Positions 11,832 to 23,415 of a stretch of DNA of 64,000 bases are shown in pieces. The DNA is from Uloborus plumipes. Lineage: Eukaryota > Arthropoda > Arachnida > Araneae > Uloboridae. The stretch lies in NCBI GenBank assembly GCA_038373865.1, contig JAXGGA010003023.1, forward strand, positions 1-64,000, given 5' to 3'. The notes beneath the pieces are model-generated. The model was not told where the DNA came from. It ran no database searches and worked only from the letters and a program-made list of their open reading frames with translations. The first letter of the stretch is position 1. The number at the start of each line of letters is the position of its first letter. Position numbers and translations under genes: made by a program.

Positions 11832-12760
11832 GCTTAGATCCAGTATGAATAGCAAGAAATGGAAACCTGTTGTCATCCGGAAGGCAACCAGACCCCAGTG
11901 CGTCAAAGGTCTGTATTTAATACATTTATCACTTACCAAGTAATTAAATTAAGGCCAGATTAACACACGGTCCTACTGGTCTGTGGAAATGGGCACCATA
12001 AATTTAGGGCCCTCAAAAAAAAATGGTAAATTTCTACCCTTTTGCCCTCTTGTATAACTACTACTTTAAAAACATGAATGGCAAGAAATGGAAACCTGTT
12101 GTCATCCAGAAAGCAACCAGACCCCAGTGCGTTAAAGGTATGCATTTAATACATTTATCACTTACCAAGTATTTAATTTAAGGCCAGATTAACACACGGT
12201 CCTACTGGTCTGTGGAAATGGGCACCATAAATTTAGGGCCCTCAAAAAAAAAAAAGGTAAATTTCTACCCTTTTGCCCTCTTGTATAACTACTACTTTAA
12301 AAACATGAATGGCAAGAAATGGAAACCTGTTGTCATCCAGAAAGCAACCAGACCCCAGTGCGTTAAAGGTATGCATTTAATACATTTATCACTTACCAAG
12401 TATTTAATTTAAGGCCAGATTAACACACGGTCCTACTGGTCTGTGGAAATGGGCACCATAATTTTAGGGCCTTCAAAAAAATGGTAAATTTCTACCCTTT
12501 TGCCCTCTTGTATAACTACTACTTTAAAAATATGAATGGCAAGAAATGGAAACCTGTTGTCACCCGGAAAGCAACCAGACCCTAGTGCGTTAAAGGTATG
12601 CATTTAATACATTTATCACTTACCAAGTATTTAAACTAAGGCCAGGTTAACACACGGTCCTACTGGTCTGCGGAAATGGGCACCATAATTTTAGGGCCTT
12701 CAAAAAAATGGTACATTTCTACCCTTTTGCCCTCTTGTATAAGTACTACATTAAAAATAT
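11832..12760. repeat. Tandem array, unit about 229 bp, about four copies
   Basis: The marker GGCCAGATTAACACACGGTC (or a one-base variant) starts at 11953, 12182, 12413 and 12640, giving periods of 229, 231 and 227 bp. A partial unit precedes the first and the last is cut off near 12760. Each unit holds AAGAAATGGAAACCTGTTGT and a short poly-A run of variable length. The first and last units are the most diverged. The open frames inside repeat with the period and are not genes. Confidence 0.9.
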
Positions 12761-13328
12761 GCTGATTTTCTAGTAAGAAGAGCACGAAATTTTACTAGGA
12801 TCTGGGCTTTACTTTAGCTTGATTGGACCTTGAGTCAAATTAAAGAAACCGGATGACAATCGGTAAACCAGTATTGTGGCGAGTAACTAAGGATGTAAAG
12901 TTTGCTAGATAAAAGCGGCATATTATTTTCTTAATGGATAATGCAACTTCCCATTTAAAAAATGTAGAGACTATCTTCTTGATCGCAAACTGAGCTTCGA
13001 AATGAAAACCTTTTTTTATGAATGTTGGAATTCGGCCTTTCAAAATTCATTACAGACAGCTAGATTTAAAGCATTTGATCAATAAGACGAAAAACGCTAA
13101 AACTAATATCGATCCTCAAAACAGTTGATATTTTGAATGGGATCACCTAGGGTGAAGTACACTTGGAGAGAAGTTAAACCCTAAACAATAGCATGCTGCT
13201 TTCATCGTGTTGGATTCAAAAAAAGGATATTTCAAGAATAGAATATTGTGAAAATTATAAAACCGAAAGTTTTCTATCGTTAGTGCCAAACAATGTTCAG
13301 AAATGCAACTTGATACAATATAACTTGA
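12761..13328. other. No recognised feature
   Basis: Unique-looking AT-rich sequence between the 229-bp array and the first Helitron-like element. No coding or structural signal was found. Confidence 0.45.
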
Positions 13329-13351
13329 CTAGGTGACCCGTGCGGAATTCC

Positions 13352-13409
<58 letters not shown>

Positions 13410-14055
13410 TAAAATTTTGTACGTTTGCATGACATCGCCATCAACTGCCGTCGTTCTGACAACTTTTCAAAGAGATCAAAGACACGTTTACTTTTACAAC
13501 TACTACAAAAGTGATACCCTATATTAAAATCAAATACCCAAGGCTACCACTAAACTAAATACTAACGTTATCGCAAAACTACCATAGTATTTTGAAACAT
13601 TAAAAGTTACAATTAAGGTTTACCGAGCTAAGCCTTGGCTTGAAATGTCGCATTTAAAATTGATTTGAACAACGATGGTAAAACGATTTTAACCGTTGAG
13701 CAAAAAATTTAACTTTTTCAAACTTCAATCGCTTATAAGTCGCTTAAACGTGGATTTTCGAGATTGTCGTTACGCGGCGCTAGCGGAGAAACGTTCTAAA
13801 GAACGCATTTTTTTTAATCTTTCGAATGAAATCAAAATGGAGACGATACGACAATTATTTCGCTAGATAGAGTCAATTTTGTGAACAAAAATTGAAGTTC
13901 GAATAAAAAACGAACCGACACTTTTTAGAGCGTGGGTCTAATTTTCGTCAATAGCCCGCGGGATAAGCTTCAAAATCATAAATTTTCATGCAATTCGATA
14001 AAGAAATGAGCGAGTTTCGACCGGGTATAGGATTCGGCTTAGAGAAATAATATAT
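13329..14055 (-). mobile_element. Helitron-like element, copy A
   Basis: Read on the minus strand, the 3' end has the palindrome GCGGAATTCCGC followed by ACGGGTCACCTAG and then T. That is the Helitron pattern of a hairpin close to a CTRR end, inserted before T. A long poly-A (plus strand) lies next to the hairpin. The 5' end near 14045-14055 is less certain. It is joined head to tail to copy B at 14060. There is no Rep/helicase coding, so it is non-autonomous. Confidence 0.7.
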
Positions 14056-14059
14056 CCTA

Positions 14060-14761
14060 CTAGGTGACCCGTGCGGAATTCCGCAAAAAAAAAAAAAAAA
14101 AACTCTAAACTTAAAATTTAATACGACAATTTTTATTGGCTTCATTTGCACAACATCGCCATCTACTGACGTCGTTCTGACAACTTTTCAAAGAGATCAA
14201 AGACACGTTCACTTTTACAACTACTACAAAAGTGATATCAAATACCCAAGGCTACTACTAAACTAAATACTAACGTTATCGCAAAACTACCATAGTATTT
14301 TGAAACAATAAAAGTTACAATTAAGGTTTACCGAGCTAAGCCTTGGCTTGAAATGTCGCATTTAAAATTGATTTGAGCAACAATGTAACGATTTTGACAG
14401 TTGAGCAAAAAATTTAACTTTTTCAAACTTCAATCGCTTATAAGTCGCTTAAACGTGGATTTTCGAGATTCTCGTTAAGCGGCGCTAGCGGAGAAACGTT
14501 CTAAAGAACGCATTTTTTTTTAATCTTTCGAATGAAATCAAAATGGAGACGATACGACAATTATTTCGCTAGATAGAGTCAATTTTGTGCCCAAAAATTG
14601 ATGTTCGAATAAAAAACGAACCGACACTTTTTAGAGGGTGGGTCTAATTTTCGTCAATAGCCCGCGGGATAAGCTTCAAAATCATAAATTTTCATGCAAT
14701 TCGATAAAGAAATGAGCGAGTTCCGACCGGGTATAGGATTCGGCTTAGAGAAATAATATAT
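14060..14761 (-). mobile_element. Helitron-like element, copy B
   Basis: It has the same 3' end as copy A: palindrome GCGGAATTCCGC, then CTAG at 14060-14063 with T flanking in its own orientation. The interiors match over about 700 bp (for example TAACGTTATCGCAAAACTAC), with a shorter poly-A and small indels. It abuts the composite Helitron that starts near 14763. Confidence 0.7.
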
Positions 14762-14762
14762 G

Positions 14763-16477
14763 GAGATACTATAATACGAGAGATGTTTGTAATGTCAAAA
14801 ATCGCCCCAGAATAAATAAACTCCGGTAAACTTGGGGGTCTGGGGTTTTTGGCCACGGGGAATCGATTGGCGTCGGTTTTGAAGCGCTACGGTCGAAAAG
14901 TTCGGAGTTACAGATAGGATTCATTAAAAGTTTGAGAAGATTTCTTACTACGCCATTTTCTTTATGATTACTCTTATTGTTACACTGTTTCATAGCAACC
15001 GCGTGTTAACAATGGATTTCATATTTAATCACATCAGCGTAAATTTATGTTTTTATGGTATTTAACAAATAATTTTTGGCAACATGATAGAATTGTTATT
15101 GGTTTGAAATTTAAAAGAGATCGATCAAAATAAATTTAGAATTGGGTATGGGCAGCGGTAGAGCCGCTATATAGACAGGCCGACGCATCAAGCTTAAGTT
15201 TCACCACTTTGGATCCAACTCATTAACTTTCACTTTCATTTTTCATTGTTGAGGAATTAGGGTTACCAGAGCAAAATTTCGGGAGATTGCCAAGCTTTGT
15301 TAATTTACGTAAAAAGTTACCAAAAATCGATAACTGGCCAGAAAAGACAATCCTCACACACGCGCTGGATCCTGAGTGGTAATCTTGATGCGTCGGCTCG
15401 TTTATGTAGGGGCCTGAGGCCGCGGTAGTCCAATCGGTTAGTCGTCGGACTCGTAACCGGAGGGTCTCGGGTCGATCATTTAGCCGCCGATCAAAGATCC
15501 ACCGTCTTCATTAATGGTGACTGGGGGGCGTTAAAAATGTTCGTGGTCACAAAATCCTCCAAGTGAAACGAAACCTCTGGGGGGTGCTGGGCCAAGGGTT
15601 TGCTCGGCCCTTGGGCCAGGTTTAAAAATGAGCAGAGCGTTCTTCAGGGCACCATCCCGGTTAAAAAGCGAGTTGTGGTATGAACGGGGGGGGGGGGGAA
15701 CCTGGAGTGTGAAGTGAAGTGAAAGTCAAAACCAACTGGAACCAAATGCGTACTGGAGAACAGAGAATCTGCATCCAATTGCATCAAACCTCTCGCGCCT
15801 TCGGCGCCAAATGAAATGAAATTAGGTGTGATTTTACGGTGAGCATGGATTAAATAGGGTTGTGTTTTTTAAAATAAATTACGGCTGTTTTGAATGCGTA
15901 ATTGCAACCAAAGGGTCAAAAATGCTTTTCAAGTTCATCTAAATAAGTACTTCGCACTTTAGAAAAAAACACGAGTTTACAAACCTCTTTTTTTTTAACC
16001 GAGCGGGTTCGGTCCCCTGGTACACGTTAGGGGTAATACGAGGAATGGTTGCCAAGTCAAAAATCGCCCCAGAATTAATTAACCCGGTAAACTTGGGGGT
16101 CTGGGGTTTTTGGTCACGAGGAATCACGGGGTTGGTTTTTCTAAATAAATTTGTCAAAAATATTGAACTTCAACACACTTCAATCTTTACACTGCTCACT
16201 TTGTACCATTTCTTTAATTGTATAGTTTTCTTTTATTATCACTTACATTTTATTTTCTATGACTTTTCAAACTTAATCTTTGTATAGAATAATTCCCTTT
16301 CCGAAACTTTGTTTAGAATAGTTTACAATGGTGCACTTTAACCGGTTATCTTTTCACCAATGGTTTCACAAATTTTCTTATGGCATGTGATGTTTTGATA
16401 AATCACAATTGAAAATTTAAATCTTCGAGTTAGCTTCGACACCTGTTTTCCTCGAGCGGAGCTCGGTCACCCGCTGG
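14763..16477 (+). mobile_element. Composite Helitron, copy 1 (plus orientation)
   Basis: It is two Helitron units fused in tandem. The first ends with the hairpin ACCGAGCGGGTTCGGT followed by CCCCTGG at 16020, then T. The second starts with a similar 5' region (AATACGAGGAATGG) and ends with the hairpin CGAGCGGAGCTCG and CTGG at 16474-16477, then T. Related sequence (AACTTGGGGGTCTGGGG) lies near the start of both units. The first few bases at 14763 differ from copies 2 and 3. The interior holds a tRNA-like segment at 15419-15486. No protein coding is seen. Confidence 0.8.
15419..15486 (+). repeat. tRNA-Thr-like segment inside composite Helitron
   Basis: A tRNA-like order is visible: GCCGCGG, a box-A-like TAGTCCAATCGG, an anticodon arm TCGGACTCGTAACCGGA with CGT in the loop (Thr), and a weak box B (GGGTCGATCAT). 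The acceptor and T arms do not pair well, so this is a tRNA-derived relic, perhaps of a SINE, and not a working tRNA. The same 68 bp occur in the other two copies, on the minus strand at 32803-32870 and 37739-37806. Confidence 0.65.
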
Positions 16478-16689
16478 TAGAGATAAAATGACACTAATTA
16501 TTATACTAGAAACTAGTAAATTAAAAATTTGCTCAGATGTTGAGAATACTATCAAGATATTTACGTTACGAATAAAAAATAAACAAATAAAATAAATAAA
16601 ATTATGAAATCTCTGACCTGCGGATAGCTTCTTTTGCGAACAATAGTGTTTTGTCCCGTCATAATATCCGTCCTGAAGGAATTTTACAG

Positions 16690-17000
16690 TATTTCACTTC
16701 AACTACAAAACCTTAAGCGTCATTAAAATATTTAGGGGGACAAGCGTTTTAAGAGTTTTTAGTCATTTTATGCGGGATGATCCGTAGCTTTTGAGGTGCC
16801 CACCGTTCTTCTTAGAGAGATAAGGATGGGGATGGGCTTGGGCACTCCTTCTCCCTTCCAAGCACTAACTTCAATTACAACATTTTAAGCGTCAATGAAA
16901 TATTCAGGGGATAAGAGTTTTGGTTTTCAGTCTTTTAGTGGGGGATGCTCCGTAGGTTTTAAGGGGGTTGCACCGTTTCTCTTGACGAGGAGGCATTGAC
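16690..17000. repeat. Diverged tandem duplication, period about 178 bp
   Basis: TTAAGCGTCATTAAAATATT with GGGATGATCCGTAG in the first unit recurs as TTAAGCGTCAATGAAATATT with GGGATGCTCCGTAG in the second. The family is unknown and the copies are clearly old. Confidence 0.6.
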
Positions 17001-17009
17001 ACCTCTATC

Positions 17010-19353
17010 GTGTTTTCTTTCATTGGCGCACCAAGAATTGCTTTCTGGAAGGGACTAAGTGATCCACCTTCAGAAGGTTTACGAATTTGAAGTCTTCGAG
17101 AAAAAAAACTCAAGTTATTTTCGTTGAAATGAAGGAGTCAGTTGGGGGCTATCTCCCAGTAAATTTCTGAAAGTCAAGTACGAAAAACGCAATTTGAAGC
17201 AGTTTGATTTTGCCAAGGAGGTTCCGCTTCATACTTCTGGGAGAAGCTAAAACCCCTTAACTCCCCCATCTCCCACCGTGGGATGTGGCACTGTATTCTT
17301 TGCTTCAGTCACAAAACTTGAGTCAAAACTATCTCCTTAGCATGCGGTTTAGAGCGAGGTTTGAGGTATCTGATTACAATCATGAAATGCAAGGTTTCTC
17401 TTTCCCATTTAATGCGGCCACGTGCCAGCCTCATTAACTGCTCACCTTATTCACACTTTTGGATGCTTCTTATTTCGAGGTTAGGATCTTCGCCGACCTT
17501 TTTTTCATTCGCTGCTTAATTGCACCGCCTGACCCGCAGGTGGCTCGACCCATACGGGAAAGTTATGTCCGAAAGAAGCATTTGGGCCAGGGGCAGATTT
17601 GGGGTTCCCTTTCAAGCCCACGGCCAAAAAAACCCGCTCCGACGGAACAACTCTCGCTTTTTTGATTTAGGTCACCAAAGGCGAAGGAAACGACTTCGCC
17701 CACCAGAGATGGGGAAGCGGGAATTTCGGCAGACAAGGTGCTGCCATCTAGTAGAAGGGAAATGAGGGAATATTTCGTTGATTACTATCGTGTTCCAAAA
17801 AATTTAATCGGTTCCGATCAAATTAAAGAAAGTTGGCGTGCCCTTGAGGGAGGGAAGGATGTGTCATGACGAAGACCACGACATCGAAAATTTTAAGGGA
17901 GTTAATACAGGGGCGTAGCTGGCATGGGTGTTTGTCACCGGAGCGGTAATTCGTAGTGCCACCCCATCCCACACGACGAAAAAAAAAAAAACACTAACCT
18001 AAAAAAAAAAATAAATAAATACATAAATAAAATAAAATAAAGAAAAAAACAGCCATAAGTAACTTATTGTTATTTATGTCATTCCGAAAAAGTAAGTTTA
18101 TTTAAAGTGTAAAAGCAGCGACGTATAATAAAACTCTACGCTAGCAAATTTACATTAAATGACAAATATATAACAGCTTTCTCGAAAAACTGGTATGAGA
18201 TGCATATTTGTGCTTGAAGAAAAAGTGGGGGGTCCGGGGTCCTTCCCCGGGAAAAGTATTTTATAGGGCAATTGGGACAAAAAATATCCAGAAAAATAGG
18301 CAACGAGTTTCGAAGAGAAATACATATTTTCAAGAAAAGATAAATAAATCTTTTGGGTCAATAAATTGCTAATATGACTCGACAGTGGAAGAGCGAAGGA
18401 GGAAAAAGGAAACGCATTATTACTTGCTGACACCGATTTTTGGTATGGTTTTTAGTCATCTCCTGATCCACTGACAACCACAAACACAAAAAATGTAAAA
18501 TAGTTTATCATAAAAAAATGTATTAAATTCTTTCATAGAAATTAATGCATGGATAGCTAAATGTGTCATTATGATAAAAGCAGTAATCCCACAATAGCGT
18601 CCAGAAAAATTTTAAATCCATGGTAGAATTAGGAAAGCACCCCCCAAAGATTTTCAGTGCAATCTCTACATTAGTCCCGAAAAATCCTTTTTTGGGCGAG
18701 GACAGCAGGGCTTAAAAATCCCCATCAGAGCAATGAAAAAAAAACCCCTAAAAACAAATTAGAATGAGGAAAATAGTCCCCAAAACTCTCCACAAGAAAA
18801 AGTTGCCTAAAACTCCCCATTAAAATAAAAACATAGATTTCTAAAAATCTTTAATGGAATAAGTGCTTTAGATTTCGAATAACATCAACAGTCGTGTAAA
18901 AATATCTATCTGAATAAGGGAAATAATTTTTAAAAACCCAATAAAAATGAGAAACATTCTCTCTATTAAACTCCATCAGAATTGGACCAATAGTTTCAAA
19001 AAATACCACGTTGAAAAAATTCTTTAAAAGCCCCAAAAGAATAGTGAAGTCAGACAATCAAAATCCACACCATCAACCATTCTGAAATAATTCCAAATCT
19101 AAAAGTCCTGATTACATTAAAGTCTATACTAAAACTCTAATAATACTACAGAAATTCGTGACTTTATTCTGCCAGTGCGGCAGTGCAAAAAAAAAAAAAA
19201 AAAAAAAAAATCAATTGCGAAAAAATATTCAAAAAGAGAAACTTTTAAATCCCCTGTTTCAGCAAAAGAATCAGAGCAAAACCAAAAAATTTCTTTATTC
19301 ACTTAAGCAAAAGACGACAACAGATATTTACTCAGCTATTTCTTATCCATGAC
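17010..19353. other. No gene; weak decayed repeats
   Basis: No supported coding sequence. Between about 18640 and 19130 there is a loose pattern of short AAAACTCCCCA-like blocks spaced irregularly, possibly a decayed minisatellite. At 17910-17945 AGGGGCGTAGCTGGCATGG resembles the end of a dispersed element (compare 63850), but no partner end was found. Confidence 0.4.
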
Positions 19354-20051
19354 TCAGTACCCGCACGGCGAAGCCCGTGCAATAAATGCGAAGGAAGTCA
19401 ACTGAATAAATTTAAATTCACTCCAACCCTCTGAAGTGAAAATATTATATTCTTTAATTCAAATGTGCTCCACAACCTTTTAAATTCAATTAAAAGTCCT
19501 GTTTAAAGTTTAAAACAATTCGCCAAATCAATCAAAGAGACATTAAGTTAAGTAAGTAACAGGAGATATTATAATAAATCAATTCTATACGCAAATTTAA
19601 ACCACTATGTAACGTCAGGGGGCGAAACAGCAGTTTGTCTGGAAAATGGGACCTAGTGTTTCAGTTTTGCCTGTCGATTTAAGCCTTGAAAATTGACTAA
19701 ATTTGAGTAATTAATATCTCCTGTTCTAATTAACGGATAGAAACTGGTCAAAACTTTTCTTTTTCAGAAAAAAAAAAAAAAAAACCCTTTCCAACGATGT
19801 TTTATGTTTCGGGTGGGGGAAAGTCCCCCCCCCCCCAATCATGCTGAATACACCAAAAATAAGACCAATTAATCAATTTAAAAATAACTAATTCGAAATT
19901 TAGAATTCGGCGTTCGAGGTGCATTTTACTGGGATACGTTCGACTTTTGTGCCAAGTTTCAGATCTGTAGGTGCTGTGTGGGCTTCTAGACATCGGTTGC
20001 AAACTTACATACATACAAACAGAGCCCTTCATCTTTATATATATATATAGA
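19354..20051 (-). mobile_element. Non-autonomous Helitron-like element
   Basis: On the minus strand it begins at 20051 with TCTATATATATATATATA after an A, a typical Helitron 5' start. Near the other end is the hairpin GCACGGGCTTCGCCGTGC, then GGGTACTGA at 19354. The terminal CTGA fits CTRR, but the next base is G and not T. No Rep/helicase frame is present. Confidence 0.6.
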
Positions 20052-21652
20052 TTTCTTTCACTCATTAGCTTTAGCTCGTGGAAATAATGTTTAATATCCA
20101 AATTTAAATTGATTTTTACTTTTTTAAAAATGCTTGTATCTTTTTTCATGGTGAAGATATCAACACAATTTTCAAACCGTAGGAAGGAGCTAAAGAGATA
20201 TTTTTCCATGCTTTCCTTATTGGAAAGCACGGAAAAATACCATAATCAAGAAAATCCAGTAATGATTTCAGGTAGAAAACACCAATTTCTGCCATTTTTG
20301 AGTACTTAAATTAAAATTTGAACAGTTTGGAACTTGTCTGATATTTGAAAACATCCCTGGGATGAAAAACAGCTCAATGTTAAAAAAGAGGAAAAATTGC
20401 GCGGCTTAAAATTCGGATAGATTTTTTTCTCCATATTATGTGAATTTAGTCATGCAAGATTTCCTCTTAATTTACGCCGTGAAATCAAAAGTAAATATTT
20501 TTAAAACTTTTTAATTGTTCATTCACAATTTAAGTCATTCACAACAATGTAGGAAAAAAAAGGGGGGGGGTGTATTTTTGATGAATTAGACACCTGAATC
20601 TCAAGAAATAAATTCTCTAATATTGCATTGTCGTTAGTTATTTTAATAAATTTTAAAATTTCTTAAAATATTTTTTTCAAAATAATTTTCCCAATTTTTT
20701 TAAATATCTCGAACATTTGAGCTGAAATTTTTTAATTTCTACCTCCTACGATAGAAACTTATGTTTTTGGCAGCATGCCAAAATAGAGTACATAGTTCGC
20801 CGATACTTGCAGATCATCCTTGAGATTTCAATCCTATTGCATCCTAAAAACAGTTCCATTATTTTGGAAGTAGGAAATAATTTCAGCCTCTACTACTTAA
20901 AATCAACTTATTTTAAGCTTTATTTTAATTTTGAGCGTTTTTTTTTTTTTTTTTGAATTTGATGCAACATAAATTTTTTGATCGCGGAAAGAAAAAAAAA
21001 AATTACAAAAAGCGGAAAAGCGCGGATCCGCGGAAGATTTTTATCCCTGCGTACGAGCTTTCCCGAGTGAAAAAGTACCTTAGAGCAAACTCGATCAAGA
21101 TCCAACGTAAGCTGTGGGTTTGTAGAGGGATCATACATACACACTTTCTATAGTTTATTGACATGGATGTACAGCCAAAACTCTGCTAACTCGAACACCC
21201 TTGTTTTTTTTTTTTTTCGAATGGAACCCAATGCTAATTTCAATAAACGAAAATCTCTCTAATTGGACACACTTTTACAGGAACCCCAATAAGCCGACAT
21301 CCACTTGCTGTGTCAGTCTATTTTTTGCTACACAATATCATTTCGCATGATCATATCAAATAATTTTAAGTTATGGTTTGTTGATAATCCACTCAATTTG
21401 TTTCTAGGAAGAGCTCTTTTGGAGAATTCCCCCTTACACCCAAGGGCGGCCATCACATTCTGTACTGTTGATGCAATGCTATGATTAGGAAGGGATTGGA
21501 AAAGTACACACACACACACATGGTAGTCCCAACAAGAGAGAAGGCAACCCAACACAGGTAAGCAGGATTTTTGTCTTTAATGAATCTGAGTGACAAGGAG
21601 CTTTTAATTCTCTTCAAAAATAATGAATTATTCTCCATGTAGTATTCAAATT
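20052..21652. other. No recognised gene
   Basis: AT-rich sequence with homopolymer runs and a short CA repeat near 21509. Around 21180-21300 there is a faint Tigger-like resemblance (CTCTGCTAACTCGAACA) but no complete end pair. Confidence 0.4.
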
Positions 21653-21735
21653 AACAGTACTATTTATTTTAATTGTAGCACTATTAATAAATAGTACTAT
21701 TTATTTTAACTGTAGTACTATTAATAAATAGTACT
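21653..21735. repeat. Short tandem repeat of AATAGTACTATTTATT units
   Basis: Two units of about 44 bp contain the near-palindromic AGTACTATTTATTTTAA and TGTAGTACTATTAATAAATA. The repeat abuts the Tigger-like element starting at 21737. Confidence 0.7.
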
Positions 21736-21736
21736 A

Positions 21737-22097
21737 CAGTCGAGTCTCGATAGCTCAAAGCCTTATAACTCGAATCATAATTTATCTCGAAATTTTCATT
21801 AGGTCTCCAGACTCTTAAGATGGCTGTAGGAAAGTCCTGTAACTCGAACTAGCGAAAGTTCAAAGCTTTTCGCAAGTCCTTTGGGACTTAGCGTGATTTG
21901 TCTGTATTAATTTTGTTATGCACTTTTTAAAAGAAAAGAAAAAAATATTTACTGGAATTGATTTTATAATATGAATGATAAGTACTTAAACACTAGTAAA
22001 TAAGCAATACAGAAAAAAACTGTTTAAGCATTGGAATTACGGACATTATTTACATGATTTCCTTTCCTCCAGGGGTATCGAGCTATCGAGGTTAAAC
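21737..22097. mobile_element. Tigger/pogo-like non-autonomous element
   Basis: The left end CAGTCGAGTCTCGATAGCTC faces an inverted right end (GTTTAACCTCGATAGCTCG in reverse complement). TA flanks both sides (21735-21736 and 22098-22099). Ends of the CAGT..CTCGATAACTCGAA type are characteristic of pogo/Tigger elements. Inside, GTAACTCGAACTAGCGAAAG fits this. No transposase remains. Confidence 0.65.
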
Positions 22098-22581
22098 TAT
22101 ATATATGTGTGTATATGTAAAAATCATTGGCTGAGTACTATAAGTAGGTAACTACAAATTTAAAAAAAAAAAAATAGAGAGCTTCACTTTTGTTGAAAAC
22201 TTTTGTTCAAAAGAAGACAAATACTTCTAATTAAATAAAGTTTGATAATAGTAGTTAAAGTTTAAATTAAGTCTTCACATTTTCCCTGAAAATCATGGGA
22301 AAACATTAATTTCCTGGGTTTTAATCAAAGCAAAAAGAAAAAAAAAAGAAAAACTAGTTACCTACTTCTTAGTACTAATCTCACGATATACATATATAAT
22401 TTTGTTTTTTAACAAACTGCCTTTAAGAAATTAATCTTCCATAAAAATTAAAAGATTACTAAAATTTTGGCCCTTCGATGAAATAAACAGTGATCACTTA
22501 TGCGGCTCCCGTCAAAACTTCAAGGAACCTTAATGCAGGCACAGATAGAATTTAAAATCGTCTGTAGTGCAAATAATTTCT

Positions 22582-22826
22582 TTAACCCTTTGACGGTTAT
22601 GGAAATGAGCAGTTTCCGTTTACTTAATTCGCGCAGCATTAGGAGTAAACAGTAGTCGAAAGTGGCAGCTGTTCCTACATATTGTTATACAAATTTCACT
22701 ACGCGAGTAGTGCTCGTCACTAACCATTTCGGTCAAAATATTGCTCCCGAGCGGAACTCGTTTGTGCGCATTATGAAGCACGATTCGATTGTGAGCTGAA
22801 CTCGTTCATAACAATCAAAGGGTTAA
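22582..22826. mobile_element. piggyBac-like TTAA-flanked element
   Basis: TTAA at 22582-22585 and 22823-22826 flanks inverted ends CCCTTTGACGGTTATG and CCCTTTGATTGTTATG (right end in reverse complement). TTAA duplication with CCC starts is the piggyBac signature. The element is too short to code for a transposase. Confidence 0.75.
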
Positions 22827-23224
22827 AATTTTCTGGAAAAAAAAAGCGCTGTGATCTTTCCAAAGCTTACAAGTCAAGTACCACTATTCAATAAGCATTT
22901 TATCTTCTCAATTATGCTTAAATCTGTTACAGTATTATTAATTGTTGGAACCTCGAAACTGACTTCCAACATTTGTCGCTTACCAAAAAAATTTAATAAT
23001 GCATAAATTTGTTTCAAAAATGCCAAAATTGGTTGCAAACTTTAAAAGTGTTCAGAAAACTGTGTTTGCCTTAGGGTTTTGGGGAACCCAAGTTGAAGAC
23101 TTCAGTTGTAGACGAAGAGTTGGGGGAAAATATGGGAAGCATTTCAAAATTTTGAGCCATGTGATGCCTCTTTTTCCAAGTTTATTAAAAAAGTGCTCGC
23201 TTTTACACAATAAAAAATGGTAAT

Positions 23225-23230
23225 TTTATT
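23225..23230 (-). terminator. SPIDR: Poly(A) signal AATAAA of the SPIDR gene
   Basis: On the minus strand AATAAA lies 69 nt beyond the TAG stop at 23299-23301. It is the first canonical signal after the stop and implies a short 3' UTR. Confidence 0.65.
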
Positions 23231-23298
23231 ACAAATGTTATCACAGGTCAGGTTATAAATGATAAATTTACAATGAATTTAAAATAACATATGGGGTG

Positions 23299-23415
23299 CT
23301 AAGATATTTCTGTGAGGTAAAACAATTTTTGCTTCCCTTTCACTTCACAGTGTCTAACATGGCAGGGCAAAGAGTTTACTCTTTTATGCATAACATCACC
23401 AATGCTGCACTGAGG
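23299..23415 (-). CDS. SPIDR: SPIDR exon o (last, with TAG stop)
   Basis: The acceptor CTTTCAG/CCTCAGTGC is followed by 38 codons and TAG: PQCSIGDVMHKRVNSLPCHV and RHCEVKGKQKLFYLTEIS. This parallels the VLGKEVGLLNCFVQSV...LEEIELL tail of human SPIDR. The 5.3-kb intron before it holds Tc1, hAT and TTAA elements. Confidence 0.85.
   Translation of the reverse strand, partial: PQCSIGDVMHKRVNSLPCHVRHCEVKGKQKLFYLTEIS

Noticed and set aside
13280..13527. Open frames with poly-Phe or poly-Lys
   Set aside because: They are translations of a long poly-A run next to a Helitron-like hairpin.
15419..15486. A functional tRNA-Thr gene
   Set aside because: The acceptor and T stems do not pair and box B is weak. 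The same sequence recurs inside each copy of a mobile element.
22999..23223. 74-codon plus-strand frame next to the SPIDR 3' end
   Set aside because: No motif, no splice context, and it overlaps the expected 3' UTR in antisense.
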